NCBI GenBank assembly: GCA_003696155.1
Contig: RFFP01000015.1
Span: 1-64,000, forward strand
Direction of reading: 5' to 3'
From: Acidobacteriota bacterium
GTDB lineage: Bacteria; Aquificota; Aquificia; Aquificales; Aquificaceae
DNA: 64,000 nucleotides
Under the pieces are notes generated by a model. That model was not told the DNA's origin. It saw only the letters and a program-made list of their open reading frames with translations, and did no database searches. Within the stretch, counting starts at the first letter, position 1. Each line of letters starts with the position of its first letter. Both the position numbers and the translations under genes were made by a program. Positions 46,254-54,796 of the stretch are shown here, one piece after another.

Positions 46254-46902
46254 CCATTGTGAAATACTGACATCTTGGAAGGAAATACCCATAAGGGTAA
46301 GTCTGCCCATAAGGTGGGTATCTCCGCAGGAAAGGTTTGTAAGTTTCGACTTTAAGGAGTGTAAGCTAAAGAGCGTATTCGGTAATGCCCCTATATATCT
46401 GAAGTTTAACGAACTGTTTATACTTTGCAGGCTTTTTAGCAATGTAAGGGATGAGCTTGTGCTCGAGGTTGAGGCACCCGTACCGGCTCCATCCATAGTT
46501 CTTAGAGAGTTCATAAGGGTTGAACCCACTGAAAAGGAGCCCGTCTATGTATCCTTTCGCATGGATGAAGGGTTTTCCATTAGAACAAAAGCGGCAGATG
46601 TAAGTGAATCTGGTATAGGGCTTTACCTTTCTAAAGATGATGCTAAAGCGCTTCTCGATACGATTGTAGGCATTCCAGAATATGGGGAAAAAATACATAT
46701 GCCCTTTGAGCTAGAGATAGAACTCCCCCAAGAGGGTTTAATAAGAGCGGAAGGAGAATTAAAGAACGTGCTGAGCAAAGAAGATGAACTTTATGTTAGG
46801 TTTGGCTTCAAGATAAGGTTGGATGAGAACCAAGCTAAGAAAATAAGAAGGTACGTTATGAAAAGGCAGAGGGAGATACTGGAGCAGCTAAAATCTTTAT
46901 GA
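46216..46902 (+). CDS. PilZ-domain protein, putative c-di-GMP receptor
   Basis: A 228-aa protein whose C-terminal half carries the PilZ c-di-GMP motifs: R97-x3-R101 (REFIRVEP) and D128-V-S-E-S-G (AADVSESGIGLYL). The N-terminal 90 residues may be a YcgR-like domain. It would tie second-messenger signalling to motility or surface behaviour; two FliK-like genes in the window fit a motile cell. It is followed by a four-base overlap with the LolC-like gene. Confidence 0.8.
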   Translation: MLEDLLKELKRDDHCEILTSWKEIPIRVSLPIRWVSPQERFVSFDFKECKLKSVFGNAPIYLKFNELFILCRLFSNVRDELVLEVEAPVPAPSIVLREFIRVEPTEKEPVYVSFRMDEGFSIRTKAADVSESGIGLYLSKDDAKALLDTIVGIPEYGEKIHMPFELEIELPQEGLIRAEGELKNVLSKEDELYVRFGFKIRLDENQAKKIRRYVMKRQREILEQLKSL

Positions 46903-48062
46903 GGCTTTTGTTCAACATAGCCTTAAGGTACCTTTTATCGAGTAAAGGCTCCACACTGCTTGTATCCCTTATAGCCCTATGTGGGGTTGCCCTCAGTGTG
47001 GTTGCAGTGCTTTTGACCATGGGTGTCTTTGCAGGCTTTCAGAAGGCCCTAAAAGAGAAGATACTGTCCTCCTCCCCACATATCATAGTCAGTCTTTTAA
47101 ACCCACAAGAGGAAAACTCACACAACCTCCTAAGCTTTCAAAGGGACATAGAAAGGATATACTTCGTGGTTTTGTATCAGGGTCTATTGTCCAAGGAGGG
47201 AAAGCTATCGAGCGTAAGTGTGAGGGGTATGAAAGTAAGGGATATAAAAGATAACTACGCAGTAAGAGTAGAAGAGGGAGTAGCTCTAGGGGCTGGACTT
47301 GCAGATATAATGGGAGTTAAGGTGGGTGACGAGGTTGTGCTTCTGTCGCCCATGGGCATAAAAACACCCTTTGGCTTTATACCGAAGGCTCAAAGCTTTA
47401 AGGTTGAAGGTGTATTCCAAAAGGGCGTCTTCGATCAGGACTATGCCACAGTGATTATGAGAAGGGAGAGAGCGGAAGAGCTCTTTGGCAACACCTACCA
47501 AGTGGTGGGCTACGAGGTATATCTAAAGGACCCCTATAAGGCGCAGGAGGTCAGAAGCAGTATGGAAAAGAGCTTAGGCTACAGCGCCATAGTCAGGTCA
47601 TGGATAGACCTGAACAAACCCCTCTTTAACGCTCTACAGCTTGAAAAGGTGGGTATATTTTTCGTACTGCTACTGATGGTGCTTATAGCCTCCTTCAACA
47701 TAACTAGCCTACTCTTCATGAAGGTCAAGGAGAAGACAAAGGATATAGCCATACTGAGAACCTACGGGCTCAAAAGAGGGGGTGTGCTATTGATCTTTCT
47801 TTTACAGGGCACTATATTAGGGCTAACAGGAACCTTGCTGGGACTATTCCTTTCCCTTATCGGTGGATATCTCATAAACACCTACAAACTGGTAAGAGTG
47901 CCCGCCGACGTGTACCTTATGGACCATATTCCAGTGCATTTTGAAACTGGGGACCTAATTTTTACGTTGGTTGGTGCACTGCTCCTTTCCCTTCTTGCAG
48001 GACTCCTTCCAGCTTACAAAGCAAGCAAGGAAAGCATTGTAAGGGTTCTAAGAAATGAGTGA
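46899..48062 (+). CDS. LolC/LolE-like lipoprotein-releasing ABC permease
   Basis: A 387-aa membrane subunit with an N-terminal segment (about 20-45), a large periplasmic domain and three C-terminal segments (about 250-275, 295-325, 350-372), the FtsX/MacB/LolC topology. The start NIALRYLLSSKGSTLLVSLIALCGVALSVVAVLLTMGVF matches LolC/E. It overlaps the ATPase gene by 8 bp. With lolD it would release lipoproteins from the inner membrane. Only one permease is present, as in LolF-type systems. Confidence 0.88.
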   Translation: MRLLFNIALRYLLSSKGSTLLVSLIALCGVALSVVAVLLTMGVFAGFQKALKEKILSSSPHIIVSLLNPQEENSHNLLSFQRDIERIYFVVLYQGLLSKEGKLSSVSVRGMKVRDIKDNYAVRVEEGVALGAGLADIMGVKVGDEVVLLSPMGIKTPFGFIPKAQSFKVEGVFQKGVFDQDYATVIMRRERAEELFGNTYQVVGYEVYLKDPYKAQEVRSSMEKSLGYSAIVRSWIDLNKPLFNALQLEKVGIFFVLLLMVLIASFNITSLLFMKVKEKTKDIAILRTYGLKRGGVLLIFLLQGTILGLTGTLLGLFLSLIGGYLINTYKLVRVPADVYLMDHIPVHFETGDLIFTLVGALLLSLLAGLLPAYKASKESIVRVLRNE

Positions 48063-48714
48063 AGTTCTGAAAACGGAGAATCTATGGAAGGTTTACCCAA
48101 ATGGCGTGGAGGCCCTCAAGGGTGTTAACCTTGAGCTCTACGAGGGTGAGATGGTTGGCCTCATGGGTCCATCGGGCTCGGGCAAAAGCACCCTTCTTCA
48201 TATGGTTGCTGGGCTTGAAAAGCCCACCAAAGGAAAGATATACCTATTCGGTCAGGATATAGGTGATTTTGATGAGGACCGTCTGTCGGAGATAAGACAG
48301 AAATACATAGGTTTTATATTCCAGTTTTACTATCTTCTTGAAGACTTTACCGTTTTTGAAAATCTTACCCTCATAGGCAGGATGGCTGGACAAAGGGAAC
48401 CGGAGAAGAAAGCTCTGGATATACTTAACTATCTGAGGCTTAGCCACAGGCTAAAACACAGACCATCAGAGCTTTCCGGTGGCGAACAGCAAAGGGTTGC
48501 CATAGGAAGGGCTCTTATACTTGAGCCAAGGCTACTGCTTGCGGATGAGCCTACTGGGAATTTAGACATTGAAGAGGGCAAGAGGATATTTGAACTCTTT
48601 TTACGTTTGAAAGAAGAAAAGGGGCTTAGTTTGTTAGTTGCCACGCATAACGAGGAACTTAGGACATACTTTGACCGTATATACAGGCTAAGGGACGGTG
48701 TCCTCGATGTATAA
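48055..48714 (+). CDS. lolD: LolD-like ABC transporter ATPase
   Basis: A 219-aa ATPase with Walker A GPSGSGKSTLLHMVAG, Q-loop IFQFYYLL, signature LSGGEQQRVAIGRAL and Walker B LLLADEPTGNLD, in the MacB/LolD branch. It powers the adjacent permease. The stop TAA is part of the TATAAT preceding secG. Confidence 0.9.
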   Translation: MSEVLKTENLWKVYPNGVEALKGVNLELYEGEMVGLMGPSGSGKSTLLHMVAGLEKPTKGKIYLFGQDIGDFDEDRLSEIRQKYIGFIFQFYYLLEDFTVFENLTLIGRMAGQREPEKKALDILNYLRLSHRLKHRPSELSGGEQQRVAIGRALILEPRLLLADEPTGNLDIEEGKRIFELFLRLKEEKGLSLLVATHNEELRTYFDRIYRLRDGVLDV

Positions 48715-48715
48715 T
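48710..48715 (+). promoter_or_regulatory. -10 element of secG built on the lolD stop codon
   Basis: GAT GTA TAA TT at the lolD end gives TATAAT (48710-48715), seven bases before the secG ATG at 48723. Confidence 0.55.
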
Positions 48716-48722
48716 TTTGAGC

Positions 48723-49058
48723 ATGTATTACTTCTTTCTTATATTGTTTATAACAGTTGCCTTGCTTTTGATAGTGGTAGTTCTTATGCAGAGGAGCAGG
48801 GGGGATGTGGGAAGTGCCTTCGGTGGTATGGGTCAGGGTGTATTCGGTCCTGGTGGAGTGGACACTATACTTACCAAGTTTACCTACTGGCTTGGCTTTT
48901 CTCTCATGATTGTGGCTATTATTTTGGCTCTAACCCATCCCTCGAAAAGGGGCTCCTTAATAGAAGATGAAGGTAAAACAGCTCCTCCAAAGACCCAGCA
49001 GGGTCTCCCTCAGGGACAGAGTGCTCCTGCTAGCACACCTACTCAAAAGGGACCATAA
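48723..49058 (+). CDS. secG: Preprotein translocase subunit SecG
   Basis: A 111-aa SecYEG component with two membrane segments (about 3-25 and 53-75) joined by the conserved QRSRGDVGSAFGGMGQGVFG loop. The ORF track starts two codons earlier at a TTG; the ATG is preferred because of the TATAAT seven bases upstream. The tail (about 81-111) is rich in Pro, Gln, Thr and Ser and is encoded by DNA that also encodes the prmC N terminus, with 92 bp of overlap. Confidence 0.92.
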   Translation: MYYFFLILFITVALLLIVVVLMQRSRGDVGSAFGGMGQGVFGPGGVDTILTKFTYWLGFSLMIVAIILALTHPSKRGSLIEDEGKTAPPKTQQGLPQGQSAPASTPTQKGP

Positions 49059-49782
49059 GGAGCTCCTTCTTAGGTTGGAAGAGGAGATTCCTAAGGAGTG
49101 TGAGAAGCTTTACCTTTCTTCCCTTAGGAAGCTCGAGGAGGGCTATCCCCTACAGTACCTAATAGGTGAATGGGATTTCTACGGCAGGAGTTTCTATGTG
49201 GAAGAGGGTGTACTCATACCCAGGCCGGAGACAGAGCTCTTGGTGGAGGAGGTTCTTAAAAGGGTTCACAAAGAAAAGCCTGTAGTAGGTCTAGAGATCG
49301 GTGTGGGGAGTGGATGTATAAGCATTACCCTTCTCCTCGAAAGAGAAAGGTTAAAGATGTTCGCCAATGACATAAACCTAAAGGCTCTTAAGCTGGCAAA
49401 GAATAATGCTCTCAGATACGGTGTGGAAGGCAGACTCTTACTTTTTGCCTCTGACCTCTTTTCTAGCATAAGACCCTTTCCCTTTGATTTTATAGTCTCC
49501 AATCCACCATACATACCTGAAGAATACTGGGATAGGCTTTCTACGGGTGTAAAGCTCGAAGGTTATCCTTCTCTTATAGCCGGTAAAAAGGGCTACGAGC
49601 TTTTTGAGAGGCTCTCAGAGGAGATTGGGGTATATCTGAGTAGGGGTGGCTTTTTCGCCCTTGAGATAGGGCATGACCAAGGCCAAGTGGTGAAGGATAT
49701 ATTTCATAAAAGGGGTTTTCATGCACAGGTTTATAAGGACTACTCAGGTCAGGACAGGGTGGTAGTGGGATGGAAATCATAG
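48967..49782 (+). CDS. prmC: Peptide chain release factor N5-glutamine methyltransferase
   Basis: Methylates the GGQ glutamine of release factors. The N-terminal helical domain includes LLAHLLKRDHKELLLRLEEEIP and LQYLIGEWDFYG, and the Rossmann methyltransferase has GLEIGVGSGCISITL and the substrate motif SNPPYIPEE. The length of 271 aa is normal, and starting later would cut into the N-terminal domain, so the 92-bp overlap with secG appears genuine. It overlaps the next gene by 13 bp. Confidence 0.94.
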   Translation: MKVKQLLQRPSRVSLRDRVLLLAHLLKRDHKELLLRLEEEIPKECEKLYLSSLRKLEEGYPLQYLIGEWDFYGRSFYVEEGVLIPRPETELLVEEVLKRVHKEKPVVGLEIGVGSGCISITLLLERERLKMFANDINLKALKLAKNNALRYGVEGRLLLFASDLFSSIRPFPFDFIVSNPPYIPEEYWDRLSTGVKLEGYPSLIAGKKGYELFERLSEEIGVYLSRGGFFALEIGHDQGQVVKDIFHKRGFHAQVYKDYSGQDRVVVGWKS

Positions 49783-50999
49783 GCTTTCTTCTCGGGACCT
49801 TGTTTTTTATACTACTAGAGGCCTTCTTTGCAGGCTCTGAGATAGCGCTTGTTAGCACTGACAGAAGTAGAATCTCCATACTCCATAGAAGGACGGGTTA
49901 CGGCTTTTTAAGGGACTTCTACGAAAATCCAGAAGAGTACATAACCCTTACCATGCTTGGATACACCATAAGCATAGTTCTCGCCTCTACCTTTTACACC
50001 CTTGCAGTGCTTAAACTCGGTGAGTACTTACCCCTCCTAAGAGGTGCGGAGGTCCTTTTTTCCGCAACCCTTGTGATATTCACCCTTATGCTAGGAGAGA
50101 TAGTACCAAAAAGTCTCTTTCAGAAACACAAGGAAAGGCTCATAGTCCCCTCCCTGTGGTTTCTTAGCAAGATGAAAATTCCAGCCAAGCCTCTCTTGGT
50201 TGCATCAAGGAAGATGAGCAGAGTAATCACAGAAAACCTAAGGTCTAAGCATAGGGAAGATGTGGAAAAGGAAAGCCTTCTAAAGTTTATGGAAGAGCTA
50301 TCTCAAAGGGAAGAGAAGCTCAAGCTTGCCCTTAGGATACTTAGCATGAAGGACCTTCTTGCAACCGAGGAGATAAAACCCATCACAGAGGTGGTAATGG
50401 CTGAGGAGAAAGCCACCATAGAGCAGGTGATGTCCATAATGAAGGAAAGCGGGTACAGAAGACTTCCTGTTTACAGGAGGAGGGTCGACCAGATAGTGGG
50501 CTACGTCGACCTTTTCGACCTTATATCCAACAGACATGCAAGGTTCATAAGGGAGCTCATAAGACCAGTTCACTACTTTTCAGAGTTTACAACCTTAGAA
50601 AGGGTATTTGAGGCTTTCACAAATGGCAAGGAGCAGATGGGTGTGGTGGTGGATGAAAGGGGGAACATCATAGGTATAATCACGTGGGATGATTTGCAGA
50701 GTTACGTGCTTGGTCTTTCTGAGGGGCACGGTATAGAGGAAGAAGAGCTCTTAGAAGTGGAGAAGGATAAATGGATAGTAGACGGGGGCTTGGAAAGAGA
50801 GAGGTTTGAAAAAATTCTAGGCATTGACCTTCCCGATGGTCCTTACACAACGGTAGGGGGTTTTCTCTCCTTTTACATGAAAAGGATACCCAACAAGGGG
50901 GAGGTAATAGAATACATGGGATACCGCTTCAAGGTAATCCAGAGGGACGAAAGAAGGATAACAAAGGTACTGGTGGAGAAAAATGTACAGGAGCAGTAA
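49770..50999 (+). CDS. CNNM/CorB-like protein with CBS pair and CorC_HlyC domain
   Basis: A 409-aa membrane protein with a DUF21/CNNM transmembrane domain (about residues 1-140, EAFFAGSEIALVSTDRSR and LGEIVPKSLFQKH), two CBS domains (about 195-310, containing RRLPVYRRRVDQIVGYVDLFDL and IIGIITWDDLQ) and a C-terminal CorC_HlyC domain (GGLERERFEKILGIDLP). Such proteins are linked to Mg2+ export or ion homeostasis. It overlaps prmC by 13 bp and radC by 17 bp. Confidence 0.9.
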   Translation: MEIIGFLLGTLFFILLEAFFAGSEIALVSTDRSRISILHRRTGYGFLRDFYENPEEYITLTMLGYTISIVLASTFYTLAVLKLGEYLPLLRGAEVLFSATLVIFTLMLGEIVPKSLFQKHKERLIVPSLWFLSKMKIPAKPLLVASRKMSRVITENLRSKHREDVEKESLLKFMEELSQREEKLKLALRILSMKDLLATEEIKPITEVVMAEEKATIEQVMSIMKESGYRRLPVYRRRVDQIVGYVDLFDLISNRHARFIRELIRPVHYFSEFTTLERVFEAFTNGKEQMGVVVDERGNIIGIITWDDLQSYVLGLSEGHGIEEEELLEVEKDKWIVDGGLERERFEKILGIDLPDGPYTTVGGFLSFYMKRIPNKGEVIEYMGYRFKVIQRDERRITKVLVEKNVQEQ

Positions 51000-51663
51000 A
51001 AAACTGAAGGACATACCACAGGAACTGAGGCCTAGAGAGAAGCTCCAGAGGCTGGGTGCGGAAAACCTCTCCGAAGAGGAGCTCCTTGCGGTGATCTTGG
51101 GTTCTGGTACCAAGGAGATGGATGTGCTGAGCCTTGCCAAAGCTCTCACAGAAGTTGGTTGGAAAAGGCTTCAGAGTATGACGATAGAGGAGGTAGAAAA
51201 AACCTTCAAAGGCATAGGTAAGGTAAAGGCATGCCAGATAAGGGCCATGATAGAGCTCTCAAGAAGGTTAAGAGACCCATACGGTGGCATAAGCATATTA
51301 AGTCCTGAGGATGCATATAGGTTTCTGAGGGATAAGGTGGACAACAGAAGGGAGTATTTGATAGCCCTCTATCTGAGCCCCCTTGGGAAGCTCCTAGAGT
51401 ATCAGGTAATAGCCATAGGTAGAATGAACGCCCTCTTTGCAGAGCCCAGAGAGATACTTTACCATGCCATAAACCTAGCTTGTCATTCAATACTGGTAGC
51501 CCACAACCATCCGAAGGGTCAGCTTAAACCTTCAAAGGAGGACTTAGAGTTTACCCAAAGGCTAAAAGTAGCCTGCGAAATTATGGGTTTTGAGCTCCTC
51601 GACCACATAATAGTAAACAGTGAGGGCTTTGTTTCTCTCAGAAGGGAGGGCTATATGGGATAG
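50983..51663 (+). CDS. radC: RadC-family JAMM/MPN protein
   Basis: A 226-aa protein with an N-terminal helix-hairpin-helix-like region (PREKLQRLGAENLSEEELLAVILGSG) and a JAMM domain with HNHPKGQLKPSKED supplying the zinc ligands. The role in cells is unsettled despite the name. The stop (TAG at 51661-51663) lies just before the comF zinc-finger coding region. Confidence 0.93.
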   Translation: MYRSSKKLKDIPQELRPREKLQRLGAENLSEEELLAVILGSGTKEMDVLSLAKALTEVGWKRLQSMTIEEVEKTFKGIGKVKACQIRAMIELSRRLRDPYGGISILSPEDAYRFLRDKVDNRREYLIALYLSPLGKLLEYQVIAIGRMNALFAEPREILYHAINLACHSILVAHNHPKGQLKPSKEDLEFTQRLKVACEIMGFELLDHIIVNSEGFVSLRREGYMG

Positions 51664-51785
51664 GCATCTTACAGCTTTTTGGCATCGCAGAAGACATATG
51701 CAAATCCTGTGGTGAGAAGTTTAGAGGCAGTGATCAGGGCTTTCTTTGTGAGAGATGTCTAAACTCCATAAAACCCTATCATCCC

Positions 51786-52298
51786 ATGGACTACTCCAAA
51801 AGGATAGACTTTGTCCTCTCTTATCGTATCTTTGGACTCTACGAGGGGGCTCTAAGAGATTGCCTCCTTGCCATAAAGTTCCACAACTCTAAAGGGCTTG
51901 CTCTTAGGCTCGGCGGCATATTAAAGAGGCATCTTACCCAATACGTAGAGGAGCTCTCCCCAGACCTTATAACCTTCCCCGCCCTTAATCTGAGACGCTA
52001 TTGGTCAAGGGGGTTTAACCATATGGAGTACGTATTAAAGGGTGCAGGACTTCCTCACTTGCAGGTCTTTGAAAGGAAGGACCTTAGCCCACCTCTAGCA
52101 AGGTTGAAAGGCAGGAGAAGGGAAAAGGCGGTGATGGGGTATAGCCTAAGGAAGGAGTTCATAGACTTTCTACATGGTAAAAGGGTCCTCATAGTGGATG
52201 ATGTTCTTACAACGGGCTCAACCCTCTCAAGGCTTGCAAGCTTGTTGCTTTCAGTGGGTGTAAAGGAGGTTCACGTCTACCTTATCGCTAAAGACTAA
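51786..52298 (+). CDS. comF: ComF-family phosphoribosyltransferase-like protein
   Basis: A phosphoribosyltransferase fold protein with [19 protein letters not shown] and the PRPP loop [18 protein letters not shown]; relatives aid DNA uptake. The first ATG is at 51786 (170 aa), yet the same frame upstream encodes a typical ComF zinc finger (CKSCGEKFRGSDQGFLCERC, 51699-51761). No ATG, GTG or TTG precedes it after the in-frame stop at 51621, so the true start may be a rare codon (ATA at 51660) or the protein may arise by a frameshift from radC. The shorter limits are given. Confidence 0.8.
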   Translation: MDYSKRIDFVLSYRIFGLYEGALRDCLLAIKFHNSKGLALRLGGILKRHLTQYVEELSPDLITFPALNLRRYWSRGFNHMEYVLKGAGLPHLQVFERKDLSPPLARLKGRRREKAVMGYSLRKEFIDFLHGKRVLIVDDVLTTGSTLSRLASLLLSVGVKEVHVYLIAKD

Positions 52299-53506
52299 AC
52301 CCTTTGGGCAAGGCTTTCAAAAGCCTTCTTTATGCCCCTAACCGCCTGCCTTATGCGGTGTTCATTCTCCACAAGGGCAAACCTCACATAACCCTCTCCG
52401 TATTCTCCAAAACCTATGCCAGGGGAGACAGCAACCTTAGCCTCCCTTAGGAGAAATAGGGAAAAGTCCAAGGAGTTCATACCTACCCATGAGGGTATCT
52501 TTGCCCATAGAAACATGCTCCCCTTGGGCTTCTCTACTTGCCAGCCTACACGGTTTAGACCGTCAACTAGAACATCCCTGCGTCTTTGATAAATCTCTCT
52601 GTTTCTTTCCACGATTTCATAAGGGCTATCTAGGGCTATTATAGAGGCAACCTGAATAGGTGTAAAAACACCGTAGTCTAGGTAGCTCTTTAGGTGGGCA
52701 AGGTTCTTTATGAGTAGCTCGTTGCCCACAAGGAAGGCAACCCTCCAGCCTGCCATAGAAAAGCCCTTGGACATGGAATAGAGCTCTACAGCCACATCCT
52801 TTGCACCCTCGACCTGAAGGATGCTGGGGGGTGTATAACCGTCAAATCCAAGGTCCGCATAGGCAAAGTCGTGCACAACCCATATGTTTTCCCTCTTTGC
52901 CAACTTTATAACTTCTTTGAAGAAGTCTATAGAAACGCAGAGGGTGGTAGGATTATGGGGAAAGCTGATAACAAGGGCCTTGGGCTTTCTAAAGGTCCCC
53001 TTGAGAATATCATAAACTCTTCTTAGAAAGCTATCCTCAAAGTCCTCTCCATAGTCTGGAATTATAGGTACGGGTATGGCATCGCCACCGGCTATTATGG
53101 GGGCGTAGTAGTGGATGGGATAGGTTGGGTTGGAGACCAGCACCGTATCACCAGGCTCAAGCATGGCAAGCATAAGGTGGGAATAACCTTCCTTTGCCCC
53201 TATGGTGAGTATGGCTTCCCTTTCGGGGTCAAGCTCAACATCATAACGTCTTCTGTAAAAGTCGCATATGGCCTTCCTCAACCTTGGTATACCCTTGGAA
53301 GCGGAGTATCCGTGCACGTTCTGACGCTTTGCCACCTCGCATAGTTTGTCCACTATATGGTCCGCGGGGGGGAGGTCTGGGTTGCCCATACCTAGGTCTA
53401 CTATATCCTCACCATCACGCCTGAGCTTGTACTTGAGCTCGTTTACCATGGCAAAAACGTACTTGGGTAGCCTGCTTACTCTTGGAAACATCCAGCTCTC
53501 AGCCAT
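52295..53506 (-). CDS. alaC: AlaC-type alanine aminotransferase
   Basis: A class I PLP aminotransferase that closely follows E. coli Ala[81 protein letters not shown] and the PLP lysine in [16 protein letters not shown]. The length from the ATG at 53506 is 403 aa; the ORF track TTG start is disfavoured because GGAAGGAG lies three bases before the ATG. It makes alanine from pyruvate. The first 8 bp overlap dksA. Confidence 0.92.
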   Translation of the reverse strand: MAESWMFPRVSRLPKYVFAMVNELKYKLRRDGEDIVDLGMGNPDLPPADHIVDKLCEVAKRQNVHGYSASKGIPRLRKAICDFYRRRYDVELDPEREAILTIGAKEGYSHLMLAMLEPGDTVLVSNPTYPIHYYAPIIAGGDAIPVPIIPDYGEDFEDSFLRRVYDILKGTFRKPKALVISFPHNPTTLCVSIDFFKEVIKLAKRENIWVVHDFAYADLGFDGYTPPSILQVEGAKDVAVELYSMSKGFSMAGWRVAFLVGNELLIKNLAHLKSYLDYGVFTPIQVASIIALDSPYEIVERNREIYQRRRDVLVDGLNRVGWQVEKPKGSMFLWAKIPSWVGMNSLDFSLFLLREAKVAVSPGIGFGEYGEGYVRFALVENEHRIRQAVRGIKKAFESLAQRV

Positions 53507-53864
53507 TTTCTCCTTCCTCTTCAACCTCTTTGCAGTTTATACACATGGTAGTTACAGGTCTTGCCTTTAGCCTCTCAAAGGGGATAGGGGCACCACAGCT
53601 TTCGCATATGCCGTAAGTGTCCTGATCCATCTTCGTGAGGGCATACTCTATCTTTCTGAGGAGCTTTAACTCCCTAGTCTTCAGCCTCTGAAGGTTTATA
53701 TACCTTTCCGTTTCTATGTTTGCCCTGTCTATTTCATCTCCACCTTCAAAGGCTACGTTTGATGGGTCCCTTATTTGTTCACCCGCAGACCTTAGCACTC
53801 TATCCCTCATTTTTAGGAGCTCATCTCTGAGCTCGGCTATCTGTTTTTCTGTTAGATGATGCAT
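53499..53864 (-). CDS. dksA: DksA/TraR-type zinc-finger regulator
   Basis: A 121-aa coiled-coil protein that binds RNA polymerase with ppGpp in other bacteria. It has an N-terminal helical hairpin ([50 protein letters not shown]) and a C4 zinc finger (CESCGAPI...CINC). The ORF track start adds 38 residues that are antisense to the divergent gene; the ATG at 53864 is preceded by TATAAT nine bases upstream. Confidence 0.9.
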   Translation of the reverse strand: MHHLTEKQIAELRDELLKMRDRVLRSAGEQIRDPSNVAFEGGDEIDRANIETERYINLQRLKTRELKLLRKIEYALTKMDQDTYGICESCGAPIPFERLKARPVTTMCINCKEVEEEGENG

Positions 53865-53883
53865 AATCTTAAAATTATAAGCC
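53865..53883. promoter_or_regulatory. 19-bp divergent promoter with overlapping -10 boxes
   Basis: The gap aatcttaaaattataagcc carries TAAAAT on the plus strand (53870-53875), eight bases before the ATG at 53884, and TATAAT on the minus strand (53874-53879), nine bases before the dksA ATG. The core TAAAATTATA is identical to that between serS and its divergent cupin gene. Confidence 0.6.
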
Positions 53884-54312
53884 ATGGATAGGGAAGGTTT
53901 TAAGAGGGAGCTCGGCGAGCACTTTGACCTCCTTAAGGTAGAGGGTGGGAGGTTTGTAGAAGAGGAGAACATAACCATTGGAAGGGGTGGGAAGAAACTC
54001 CTGTATATAAAGGCCTTCTACGGTAGGAGACCGTACTGGAAAGAGTGGGTTGAACTCTTTCACATAGAACCCTACTTTTTCAACTCTGAAGAGGAGGATA
54101 CTCTTTACTCCATACTTGCCAAACACTTTAGAAGGTTGTTCGTAGAGTACTACGAAGACAGTGAGACGCTCAGGGAGCTAAAGTTGGGTAAAAGTCCCGA
54201 GAATACAAGGATAGGCTCAAAGCTAAGAGGTCTGGGGTATAACTACTTTAGAGACTGGTACTATCCCGAGGGCTGGATGGAAGGTGGCTACAAACTACAA
54301 GCTGAAAAGTAG
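53884..54312 (+). CDS. Uncharacterised protein, divergent from dksA
   Basis: A 142-aa soluble protein rich in aromatic residues (YYFRDWYYPEGWMEGGYKL at the end) and Arg/Lys/Glu. I do not recognise a family with confidence; it faintly recalls small conserved DUFs of archaea and Aquificales. It precedes rplM by 49 bp, which hold a separate promoter. Confidence 0.65.
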   Translation: MDREGFKRELGEHFDLLKVEGGRFVEEENITIGRGGKKLLYIKAFYGRRPYWKEWVELFHIEPYFFNSEEEDTLYSILAKHFRRLFVEYYEDSETLRELKLGKSPENTRIGSKLRGLGYNYFRDWYYPEGWMEGGYKLQAEK

Positions 54313-54323
54313 CCCCTGTATGA

Positions 54324-54355
54324 TATAATAAATACTTTCAAATCTGGAAAAGGAG
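54324..54355 (+). promoter_or_regulatory. Promoter and ribosome binding site of rplM-rpsI
   Basis: TATAAT at 54324-54329 and AGGAG at 54351-54355, six bases before the rplM ATG. The transcript would have a leader of about 25 bases, in contrast to the leaderless genes nearby. Confidence 0.6.
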
Positions 54356-54361
54356 TTTGGC

Positions 54362-54796
54362 ATGAAGACTTATCACCTTAGAAAGGAGGATGTGGTAAGG
54401 AACTGGTGGGTTGTGAATGCAGAGGGTAAGACCTTAGGAAGGCTTGCATCACAGATAGCCAAGGTTCTTATGGGCAAGCACAAACCCTACTACCAACCGG
54501 ACGTAGACTGTGGAGACTTTATTATAGTCTTGAACGCGGATAAGGTGCATTTCACCGGTAAGAAGGGTGAGCAAAAGAGATATAGCTTCCACACCAACTA
54601 CCCCGGTGGCTTGAAGAATCGTACCCTTAATTGGATGATGGAGCACAAGCCAGAAGAGGTTATAAGGCTTGCAGTAAAGAGGATGCTACCTAAGAACAGG
54701 TTAGGTCATAGAATGATCAAAAGGCTGAAGATATACAGGGGCAATGAGCACCCCCATGTAGCACAGCAACCAAAGCCCATGGAGGTTAAGGCATGA
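54362..54796 (+). CDS. rplM: 50S ribosomal protein L13
   Basis: A 144-aa large-subunit protein: RNWWVVNAEGKTLGRLASQIAKVLMGKHKP, HTNYPGGLKNRT and MLPKNRLGHRMIKRLKIYRGNEHPH follow the family closely. It forms the conserved L13-S9 operon with a 4-bp overlap (ATGA) to rpsI. Confidence 0.98.
   Translation: MKTYHLRKEDVVRNWWVVNAEGKTLGRLASQIAKVLMGKHKPYYQPDVDCGDFIIVLNADKVHFTGKKGEQKRYSFHTNYPGGLKNRTLNWMMEHKPEEVIRLAVKRMLPKNRLGHRMIKRLKIYRGNEHPHVAQQPKPMEVKA

Noticed and set aside
53865-53978. N-terminal extension of the dksA ORF
   Set aside because: It is antisense to the divergent gene and unlike the family.
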